Shown here one piece after another: positions 47,337-55,800 of a stretch of DNA of 64,000 nucleotides (its first letter is position 1; each line of letters opens with the position of its first letter). Under the pieces are notes generated by a model. It was not told the origin of the DNA and searched no databases. It worked only from the letters and a program-made list of their open reading frames with translations. Source of the stretch: Symmachiella dynata. Lineage in GTDB: Bacteria > Planctomycetota > Planctomycetia > Planctomycetales > Planctomycetaceae. Where the stretch lies: the NCBI RefSeq assembly GCF_007747995.1, contig NZ_CP036276.1, forward strand, positions 1,107,001-1,171,000, in the 5' to 3' direction. Both the position numbers and the translations under genes were made by a program.

Positions 47337-48353
47337 ATGAAACAAACTGCATTACTTCTGGGAATATTGATTGTCTGCAGTCGGCTAAACTGGGCTGACG
47401 ATAGCACCAACAACAAATCGCCCGCTGAGGGGAAAACCGCTCCGGCAACCGAGGGGACTTTGGACACCACCCCAGACGAAATGGACCCTACCGAGGCGGC
47501 TATCCGTGAACAACTTCGCGCTTATGTGACGGTCTTCAACAAGCATGATGCAGCCGATGTGGCAAAGTATTGGTCGGCGGACGGAGTTTCGATCGACCTG
47601 GAAACGGATGAACGAACGGAGGGGCGGGAAAGTCTGCAGCAGGAATTTGCTGAGTTTTTTAAACAATATCCGCAAGCGCGGTTGTCGGGACACGCTGATA
47701 CAGTGCGGATGGTCCGGCCGGATGTCGCACTGGTCGAAGGGCAAGTGACCCTGGTCACCGGCGAAGGTGACCCCATCGAGTCGTCTTACACGGCCCTGTT
47801 GGTCAAGGAACAAGACCGTTGGCTGATTAACAGCTCACAGGAACGCGATTTACCCCAGCCAGCGACGTCGTATGATGCTCTGAAAGAGTTGGAGTGGCTC
47901 GTCGGAACTTGGCAGGACGATGTCGAGAACGCGAGCGTGATCACAACAGTGCGCTGGTCGGAGAGTCGCGCCTTTCTGATCCGTTCCTTCAACGTTCAAC
48001 ATGATGATGGCGATTCGCTCAGCGGAACACAGGTCATTGGCTGGGATCCGCTGAACAAACAAATCCGTTCCTGGACATTTCACTCAGATGGTTCTTTCGG
48101 TGAGGGGTTCGCTTCGAAGAACGACAAAGACTGGATGATCAAGATGTCGCACGTTCATGGCGACGGGCGGGTGTCATCTGGAACACAGGTGATTACGCGC
48201 GTGGATGATGACACGCTCAGCGTGCAAACGATCGGGGAGACGATCGACGGCGAGTTGGTGCCGGCTTCGGATCCGGTGACGGTCGTCCGAATCGAGGATG
48301 CGGATGCCGCGGCGGACGAAGTTGAAGCCACAGATAAAGGAGAATCGCCATGA
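47337..48353 (+). CDS. Secreted SnoaL/DUF4440-like protein
   Basis: A 338-residue protein with GGAGATC before ATG and a signal peptide cut near residue 20. Residues about 50-170 form a SnoaL-like cone domain (AIREQLRAYVTVFNKHDAADVAKYW, TALLVKEQDRWLIN), like DUF4440/SgcJ proteins, which bind small hydrophobic molecules or act as ketosteroid-isomerase-like enzymes. Residues 175-320 form a second beta-barrel-like domain (LEWLVGTWQDD, VIGWDPLNKQIRSWTF). The stop overlaps the ATG of the next gene (ATGA), so the two are coupled. Confidence 0.8.
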   Translation: MKQTALLLGILIVCSRLNWADDSTNNKSPAEGKTAPATEGTLDTTPDEMDPTEAAIREQLRAYVTVFNKHDAADVAKYWSADGVSIDLETDERTEGRESLQQEFAEFFKQYPQARLSGHADTVRMVRPDVALVEGQVTLVTGEGDPIESSYTALLVKEQDRWLINSSQERDLPQPATSYDALKELEWLVGTWQDDVENASVITTVRWSESRAFLIRSFNVQHDDGDSLSGTQVIGWDPLNKQIRSWTFHSDGSFGEGFASKNDKDWMIKMSHVHGDGRVSSGTQVITRVDDDTLSVQTIGETIDGELVPASDPVTVVRIEDADAAADEVEATDKGESP

Positions 48354-50212
48354 ACCGCTTTTCGACTTTCACAGCCATTGTGGTCATTCTGTTGTTGGTG
48401 CCGGGCGAGAGTTTTGCCATCGGCAATCGCGGTGGTGGCCGCAAAGGCGGAGCCCAGAAGGGAGGAGGGCAGAGGTCCGGAGGGCGTGCGCGTCCTCAGA
48501 GAGGATCGCGACAGAAGCCCCGTACCAGTGCGCCGAAACGGTCCTCCTCGCGTCCAACTAGAAAACCCTCTTCAGCAAGTCGGTCAAAAAATCGTCCGCA
48601 AGTCAAGCGGCCGTCATCACGGCCCAATCGCACCCGGCCGAGCGGGGGTTTGAAACCGTCATCGCGCCCCAGAGGTGGCTCCCGACCGAATCGGCCACAG
48701 CGGCCCACAACTCGTCCCGGTTCAAGTCGACCGAACATCGCTTCGCGGCCCAGCAACAAACGCCCCGGAACGAATCGCCCCAACATCAATCGACCTTCAA
48801 AGCGGCCTTCAACGCGGCCTTCAACGCGACCCAGTGTGCCTGGGCTCGCTGGCGGACGTCGGCCGGGAAGCGGCAATCGCCCATCGACCAGTCGACCGAA
48901 TCGGCCCAATCGACCTGGGGGCGACGCTGGTTCAGGGCTTGCCAATCGTCCCAACATCAACCGTCCCGGCGGCAGTAATCGGCCCGGTGGTAATCGCCCC
49001 GGTGGAAATCGCCCCGGCAGCGGGCGGCCGTCTCCTGGGGATCTTGGTGGATTTCTAGGGATGCAGCGTCCGGTGACACTTCCCGGTTATTCTGGAAATC
49101 GGCCGGGAGGCAATCGTCCTGGCAATAGGCCGGGCAATAAGCCGAACCGACCGGGCGACCGTCCGAACCGTCCCGGCAATGGAGATCGCCCGGGTTCTGG
49201 CCGTCCCAACCGACCCGGGGATCGCCCCAACCGTCCGGGAGAAGGGAATCGTCCAGGCAACCGACCCAACCGACCGGGCCATCGCCCGAACCGCCCCGGC
49301 AATCGCCCTGATTTTGCGGACCGCCATCGGCCGGGATACCGTGACCGCAATCGTTGGAACAACAACAAGATCATCAATAACCGTCCACGCTGGGCGAACA
49401 TTGATAACAGCACGAATATCAATATTCATAACCGATGGAACAACGCATTTGTCAATTCCAACCGTGGGAACTGGTGGAACGCATCGGGCAACCGTCGCGG
49501 CTACTGGAATGGTTGGGGCAATGGTGTTCGCAATAACTGGCGGGGTTATGGCTATCAAGGGAATTGGTTTGGCAACGGTTGGTGGGATAACCATTATCAC
49601 GACCTGGGCGGTTGGCATTACCACAACTGGAACCACAACTACGGTTGGAATCATTGGTGGACGGTCCCCGCTTGGGGAGCGTTGACGAATTGGTTTACAT
49701 GGTCGGCACCAGTTACGGCATGGTCGCAACCGGTGTATTACGACTATGGCGCCGGCGGCAACGTCACCTATCAAGACAATTCGGTTTATATCGGTGGAAC
49801 CGAAGTGGCGACAGCCGATGAATTCGCGGCCAGTGCGATGGATTTAGCAACGGTCGCACCTCCAGAATCGGAAGAAGAGGCAGAGGCGACAGAGTGGATG
49901 CCGTTGGGCACCTTTGCCGTATCGATGAATGAAAAGGATGTGCAACCGAGCTTGACCATGCAGTTGGCGGTCAACCGCGACGGCATTATCAGCGGAACGC
50001 TCTACAACATCGACACCGACCAAGCACAGACGGTCCAAGGAAAAGTCGATAAGGAAACGCAGCGGGCCGCATTTCGTATCGGCGACAATGAAGACATCGT
50101 CGCCGAAACGGGGCTTTACAATCTCACGCAAGAAGAAGCTCCCTTGCTCATACACTTTGGCACTGAGCGCGTGGAGAATTATTTGTTAGTACGATTGGAG
50201 CAGCCAGAATAG
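48350..50212 (+). CDS. Surface protein with Arg-Pro-Asn-Gly repeats
   Basis: A 620-residue exported protein (signal about 1-23). Residues 25-340 are low-complexity and repetitive, built from R, P, N and G in units like RPNRPGDRPNRPGN and therefore very basic. Residues 345-460 are rich in N, W, G, H and Y. Residues 480-520 are acidic, and 520-620 form a compact beta domain (MPLGTFAVSMNEKD ... LLVRLEQPE). Similar planctomycete proteins were named 'mu-protocadherin-like'. The basic repeat may bind acidic glycan or nucleic acid. The repeat DNA reflects codons, not a CRISPR array. It is coupled with the SnoaL-like gene by a 4-bp overlap. Confidence 0.85.
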   Translation: MNRFSTFTAIVVILLLVPGESFAIGNRGGGRKGGAQKGGGQRSGGRARPQRGSRQKPRTSAPKRSSSRPTRKPSSASRSKNRPQVKRPSSRPNRTRPSGGLKPSSRPRGGSRPNRPQRPTTRPGSSRPNIASRPSNKRPGTNRPNINRPSKRPSTRPSTRPSVPGLAGGRRPGSGNRPSTSRPNRPNRPGGDAGSGLANRPNINRPGGSNRPGGNRPGGNRPGSGRPSPGDLGGFLGMQRPVTLPGYSGNRPGGNRPGNRPGNKPNRPGDRPNRPGNGDRPGSGRPNRPGDRPNRPGEGNRPGNRPNRPGHRPNRPGNRPDFADRHRPGYRDRNRWNNNKIINNRPRWANIDNSTNINIHNRWNNAFVNSNRGNWWNASGNRRGYWNGWGNGVRNNWRGYGYQGNWFGNGWWDNHYHDLGGWHYHNWNHNYGWNHWWTVPAWGALTNWFTWSAPVTAWSQPVYYDYGAGGNVTYQDNSVYIGGTEVATADEFAASAMDLATVAPPESEEEAEATEWMPLGTFAVSMNEKDVQPSLTMQLAVNRDGIISGTLYNIDTDQAQTVQGKVDKETQRAAFRIGDNEDIVAETGLYNLTQEEAPLLIHFGTERVENYLLVRLEQPE

Positions 50213-50269
50213 AAGAACGTTTGACAGTCAAAATCACAGCCGCATCACACAAATTCCGCACAATCTGTT

Positions 50270-50303
50270 CCAGTATTCTAGCCTCATGTGGCTAGAATAC
50301 TGG
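50270..50303. terminator. 14-bp perfect hairpin between convergent genes
   Basis: CCAGTATTCTAGCC (50270-50283) and GGCTAGAATACTGG (50290-50303) flank a 6-nt loop in the 255-bp region between the surface protein and the convergent small LRR gene. It is the obvious candidate for a bidirectional terminator, although neither side carries a clear T-run. Confidence 0.5.
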
Positions 50304-50467
50304 CGGTTGGTATCGCCGACCATTCCTCAGAAAATGAGCTTGGCCGACGATTCCACGCAGACAAGAAAACGCCCGGAAAAAGCTTTGCGGACGAACACGA
50401 TTCGGCGCATAATGACAGCATCAATCTCAACCAGATTTGGAGTTGGTCAGGAGGAAGGTTATTTGTG

Positions 50468-51034
50468 TCAGTGGTTCGGCGTTATTCTGCTGGCGGTATC
50501 CCAGACATCACAATGGGGCAAGGCTTTTTTGAATTTATCGACACCAACTCGCGTGGCTTGGGGGTCGCATAGATCTAGTAATTCAAGTTTGTCCAGCCCT
50601 CGGAGATGCTTAAGCCCAGCGTCGCTGACCTGGGTGCCAGTGAGGTCTAAATCTTCAAGGTAGATCAACTCTCCGAGATGTTCAAGAAGAGTATCGCTGA
50701 CCTGTGCTTTGGTTAAATCAACTTCGTACACCCTTGTAAATATCCACAAATACTCATCATCCACTGCATCGGGAATCCAAAAAGGACGAACGATATTTGA
50801 TCCTGTATCTCCACCAAGTTTTTCAACCTCAGTAATCACCACTTGATTGCGATGATACGGCACCCACACCATCAATGCTCCACCACAAACCAACAACACC
50901 ACAGCAATGAGCACCAGCGTGCCCGTGCGTGGCAGTCGACTTTTGTTGGCGGTTTTGGTCATCATGTTCACTAATCTGACGCGTTGGGGTTTGCGTTCGG
51001 TCTTCCTTTGCGTGTTCACATTTACGTCCGTCAT
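50468..51034 (-). CDS. Small membrane-anchored LRR protein
   Basis: 188 residues from ATG 51034 (alternatives: TTG 51058, ATG 50962). A TM segment (TGTLVLIAVVLLVCGGALMVW) follows a basic N-terminus. Then come about three LRR units (LLEHLGELIYLEDLDLTGTQVSDAGLKHL). It resembles the LRR proteins elsewhere in the window but is short. It may be membrane-tethered with repeats outside. Its stop is convergent with the surface protein gene. No catalytic role. Confidence 0.75.
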   Translation of the reverse strand: MTDVNVNTQRKTERKPQRVRLVNMMTKTANKSRLPRTGTLVLIAVVLLVCGGALMVWVPYHRNQVVITEVEKLGGDTGSNIVRPFWIPDAVDDEYLWIFTRVYEVDLTKAQVSDTLLEHLGELIYLEDLDLTGTQVSDAGLKHLRGLDKLELLDLCDPQATRVGVDKFKKALPHCDVWDTASRITPNH

Positions 51035-51070
51035 TGTTTTGAGACCGCGCGGGTGCAATGAGTTGAAGAG

Positions 51071-52666
51071 TTATCGATCTGAGGACGTATTTGGCTGGTC
51101 TTTTTTAGAACCGATCTTCATTCGTCGCAACAACTTGGTCGTCTCACCGGGTGCAATATCGGCGGCTATCGGAAGATGCGTTTCGGTAAGAATGTAATCA
51201 TCATGCCAGATACCGATACGCAGATCGCCTTCAGGTAGATTGGGGAGTATGGCAATCCCTTGCTTGTCTGTCTTGGCGGCGAAACCAAAGCGCTCCGCCC
51301 ACTTCCATCCCTGTTTTCGGCGAATGGTCGAGTTCTCTTTGTAATCGATGTTTATTTCATTTTTCGAATCAACGTTCGCGAACGCCGGAATGATCTGTAG
51401 ATTTTCAGCAGTCCAATTGAAAATTAGATTGGACGTAACCTTCGCCGCCACAATCGGATTGTTCTGCTCATCGGTAACTTGGACGACGCATCGGCCAGTC
51501 TGCTCCATATCGATCTCAACCGGCGTCTCCTGATCGAGCACATGCGATCTTGGTCGGCGCACCCAACCTTCAGCTGTGCCCTGGGAGATCGGTCGTCCAT
51601 TTATCGCAGGGTTTGCGGAAATATATCCGTCACAGATGGCCAATAAACGAACCTCCGGGCTCGGTGGCAAATTCTCGAAAGTGAACGTGCCGTCGGCGGC
51701 AATCTCAGTGGAATCGTGCCAATTCAACATTTCGGAGTCGGAGGGTGGTCGCGTCTCTCCCGGCAAGATCGGTGGTACGTCCGCAAATACGACGCCATTA
51801 CGAATTGGTCGTGGTACGGATTCATCAAGCGCGCCTTTCAATCGTGTCGCTGGTCTTAAGAGTAAGTTTTCCGAGAAGTCGGTATTCAATTCGACATCAA
51901 TTTCAATGACATCACTAAAATAGATCGAACCTTTCTCAGCGAAATGAACGGCACGCAGAAAGGTCGTTTCGGGAGGAAACCTCTTCGAGGTAAGTGTTCC
52001 CCCATCCGCCTTTTCCCACTGTAAGTCGAAAGGGCGAATTGTTGGTAATGTTATAAAGCTTCTTGGATTTTGGATAATCCGACTACTTGTCATCACTTGG
52101 AAGTTATTGACCGGTTGTTGGTTTGGCACTAGATGAGCGGTGAACTTGCCTGTCGCTCCTCGCAGAAGCACTTTTTTGGAATGACTTCTGCCCAAAATCA
52201 ACAGCGTCTCCCCCAGCATCCTGGGATTCTGAGTGCTCGTAATAAATTCCGGGTGGTCAAAGCTGCATTTGACAAAATCAGCTTCCACGTCTTCTTCAAG
52301 ATATTTCGGAACAATCAATTCCGCCACACCGTTATCGTTGGTCGTTGCGGGGACGATCTTCCCATGCAATTCTGGTTTCCAACGCGAGTGAATACGCGAC
52401 TCTTCGTTAAACATTCCATGCGGTGTGACAACGACGCCGGCAATCGGCTGATTATCTTCGTCGACAAGTGTGAATTTGAATGTCGCCTGATCGATCTTCT
52501 CCAGCGGGGCTACGACTGCATCTCTTTTCGGCGTGGCCTTTTTCTCGTCAGTTCCGATCGAGGGCGGAGAAGCAACGGGCGCTTCGACTTGTCCTAGAGC
52601 ATCAACCGCTACAGGATTCACAACAACGGTAAATACCAAAAAACTGTTCGATAACATCTTTAGCAC
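51071..52666 (-). CDS. Secreted carboxypeptidase-regulatory-like protein
   Basis: A 531-residue product starting at GTG 52666 with GGGAG about 9 bases upstream; a signal peptide is cut after DALG/Q (about residue 26). It contains several beta-sandwich units with the carboxypeptidase regulatory-like/Ig pattern: FTLVDEDNQPIAGVVVTP, GTFTFENLPPSPEVRLLAI, CVVQVTDEQNNPIVAAKV, QGIAILPNLPEGDLRIGI. These act as adhesive or scaffold modules. The C-terminus is basic (LLRRMKIGSKK). It follows the helicase gene in the same direction but with a 134-bp gap. Confidence 0.75.
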   Translation of the reverse strand: MLKMLSNSFLVFTVVVNPVAVDALGQVEAPVASPPSIGTDEKKATPKRDAVVAPLEKIDQATFKFTLVDEDNQPIAGVVVTPHGMFNEESRIHSRWKPELHGKIVPATTNDNGVAELIVPKYLEEDVEADFVKCSFDHPEFITSTQNPRMLGETLLILGRSHSKKVLLRGATGKFTAHLVPNQQPVNNFQVMTSSRIIQNPRSFITLPTIRPFDLQWEKADGGTLTSKRFPPETTFLRAVHFAEKGSIYFSDVIEIDVELNTDFSENLLLRPATRLKGALDESVPRPIRNGVVFADVPPILPGETRPPSDSEMLNWHDSTEIAADGTFTFENLPPSPEVRLLAICDGYISANPAINGRPISQGTAEGWVRRPRSHVLDQETPVEIDMEQTGRCVVQVTDEQNNPIVAAKVTSNLIFNWTAENLQIIPAFANVDSKNEINIDYKENSTIRRKQGWKWAERFGFAAKTDKQGIAILPNLPEGDLRIGIWHDDYILTETHLPIAADIAPGETTKLLRRMKIGSKKDQPNTSSDR

Positions 52667-52800
52667 GACATCATGCTCCCTTATGCACCCGTGACCTGCG
52701 GTGTTTTATTATTCAGCAGTTTGCCCCAACGCTCGTTTCCTTAAAGGTGAATAGGTATTTGAATGGCGCGTGTTGAATTTATCATCCCAGCCCTGGTGCG

Positions 52801-55800
52801 TTATCGATCAATGGCATTTTCTTCAACGTCGTCACCAGCATCCAAATCCGTCGACAGTCCGCCAGCGGTCTCTGCCGATGCATCCTCTGGATTCGTTTCG
52901 TGCGTCTGTTGCTGCGCTAGGTCGTCTTCAGTTGCTTCGGCAATGCGTTGTAGTCGTGCGAGCACGTTGGCGGAATTCTCCCACCAGTCTTTGGACAACA
53001 CGATGGCGATGCGCCAACCGAAAGCCCGGAGGAGGTTGGGTTTCATCAGATCCCGTTCGAGCAGATCGGTCTGCTGGTAATAGTCGGCGGTATCGACCAG
53101 GATTCCCAATCGATAGCAAACGTCTCCCTCGCGGCGAATTGCCAGGTCGCAACGGAATTGTGATTGCCCTACCGCGAAGTCGATTTCATAGCCTTGTGCA
53201 CGCAAGGCGGCTTCCAGTTGGTTGATGACGGCATTCCGCGCTAACTGGCGATCGTCGTTGCCGGCGCGTGCCAGCGACATCGCCTGCAGGACGCGCTGCG
53301 CTCCCACTGCATCGCCGGAGGAACTCCGTTCGGCGTATTGCAGATAGTTTTTGAGGCAATTCGCCCCGTCGTTGTAGTCGTTGGTGATCGCTGAGGAACG
53401 AATGGAGCTGACCAGCGCCATGTGATGTTTCGCACGCGAGAACGCCACATTCAGCCGTTTTTCCCCACCAGACTGGTTAATGGGGCCGAAGTTCATCCGC
53501 ATCTTGCCAGATTCGTTTGGGGCGTAGCAGACACTCATAATGATGACGTCTCGCTCATCGCCCTGAATGTTTTCCAGGTTTTTCACCAGTAAGCCGGCGA
53601 ATTGGTCGTCCTCTTCACGCTCCAGTTCGGATTCATAGTGTTCCCGAAATGTACGGTCCTCCTCAGCCAGGCGATCGAGCGCCGCTTCGATTTCACCCTG
53701 CTGTGCTTCGGAAAACGCAACGACTCCGATCGTGGGATGTGCAGCGGATTGCAGCAGTGTGCGAACCAGCTCGGCAATATACTCCGCTTCTGCTCGATTA
53801 CGGCGTCCCTGATAAACACCGTGCTGCATGAAATGAAAACTCACAGGCCGCTTCAAAAGTTCAGCGGCGTTGGCGTCGCCGTCTTCCGATGAGGCGGCGA
53901 TCAATTCCTGGCGACCGAGTGGCGCGAGTTCTTCTTCCGGCACCGTCAACAGTCGGCCGCTGTAAAATGCCCAGTTGGAAAAGCTAATGAGCGATTCTGA
54001 CCGGCTGCGGTAGTGCCAGCGCAACATGCGGGAAGGCAGGTTGCGCGCCGCATGGTTGAGGAAGCTGTTACTCTCTAAATCATACTCGACCATTTCGCCG
54101 TCTTCCTCAAACGTCAATTGTTCATCATCGTCTGAGTTGCGGGCGGAGAAGAAATTCGTCGGGGGCAGTTGCATTTCATCACCGACGACAATTGCCTGTG
54201 TCGCTCGGAACAGCGATGGCACGGCTTCTTCGAGCAAAATTTGACTGGCCTCGTCGAAAATGACGACGTTGAAGTGATCTGTATCCAATGGCAGCGTATC
54301 GGAAACACTCAAGGGGCTCATCAACCAGATTGGTTTCAGATCCTTGACTACCATCCCCGACTCACCAGCCACTAATTCGCGAATCGGCTTATAGCGCATC
54401 GATTTACCGAACTCATGCTCCAACTCGCGGCGACCACGGGCATACTCCTTTTTGAAAGGCTTCTGCTCAGGCGTCAACTGTGCAGCCGGCAATGTCGAGA
54501 TTTTGGTGTGCTCCAAAAACCGTGCCCGCACTCGGTCACAGAGCACTCGCGCGTTGATCTGTTGCCAGTCCGTCATGAGTCGGTCAAGTTGTTGGACGTG
54601 CCGTGCCTGGAGGCTGCCGCCGAATTTGGCAAAACTTCGCTCTTTCCGCAGCACGTCTTCAAAACTGCACAGGGCAGAAGCCGCCTCCAATTCCTCGACG
54701 GTCCAATTATTCGCACGTAATGCAGTGGCAATTTCTCGCGGTAATCTCACAAGTTCGCGGGCGCACTCCAGATAGTCCGGTAAGTCGTCCAGGGCATTCT
54801 CAAATTCGTTCAATACTGTGAGCAGGTCAGTCGGCGAGATCGTCTTGTAGTCAGTCAGGAAGCGGTCCAGTTGATCGGGAAGCCGTTCCGCTGCCGGCGC
54901 GAGGTCCGCGAGCATCGCAATGCGGGTATCCGCATCATTCGCATCGATCAAGAATTGATGTGCCGTCTGCACGTGCTCCGGTTGTGATTCGACGAATTGC
55001 GAGAACTGCGAAATCCTTTTTACGAATTCGGTGAACGAACCCTCAACTCGGAATTCCTTCGCTAGTTGTGCGTCGGCCTCATGCACTGCTTGCTCTGCCG
55101 CATATTCGCCTTCCAACCATTCCAGAACCTGCACATACGTCGGCGATAGGACATGCGACTTGAAGTCGTAACAACGGTTTAACACCGACCGCAGTTTCCA
55201 CCATCCCGGTTTGAAAAACCGCAAATGATCGCCGTCGTAGAGTTGGGCGCGTTGTAGGACTGTCGAGACTTCATTAGCAGGCAGCTTCTGCTTCCAGTGC
55301 GCTGCTGATTCGCGCTGCTTCTCTAATTTACGGCGGAGTTTGTTGAACCGACGTTTTCCTTTAGCGAAATCGCTCGCAACTTGACTTCCCTCCTGCAAGA
55401 GAGCCGAGGCGTTTTGCCGGGCCAAAAAACTAACTTGCGATGCGCAGCGTATAATGTCGAGCGACTTAGTACAGGTATCGCAACTGGTTGCCGGAAGGCC
55501 AGTTTCGGCAATTGCTCGAACGATTTTCTGTAGCGAATCAATCACCGGCGGCAAACATTGGGAAACGTACTCAATGGGCCGATCGGCATTCAGGACGGCA
55601 TCGTTGATCAACCGCAACGGATACCGCGCCAGTACCCCGTCAGGCTGAACAATTCGCAGCAGTTGGTCAACTTGTTGCAATTCCTCGCGGGCATTATACA
55701 CATGAGAAAAATCTGGAATGCCTTCACGCGACCGTGAAGAGAATTCCGGCAATTGTTGTTTCAGCTCGATCAGACGTTCCAACAATTCCCGGATTTCGGT

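Noticed and set aside
48700-49330. Short tandem DNA repeats resembling a CRISPR array
   Set aside because: The repeats follow codons for R-P-N-R-P-G in frame, vary in length, and have no unique spacers.
48496-49774. Minus-strand open frames opposite the repeat surface protein (154, 111 and 239 residues)
   Set aside because: Low-complexity reverse frames (GR- and VP-rich) produced by the codon repeats of the real gene.
50286-50663. Two overlapping plus-strand frames after the surface protein gene
   Set aside because: They start inside the hairpin and run over the antisense of the small LRR gene; composition is not protein-like.
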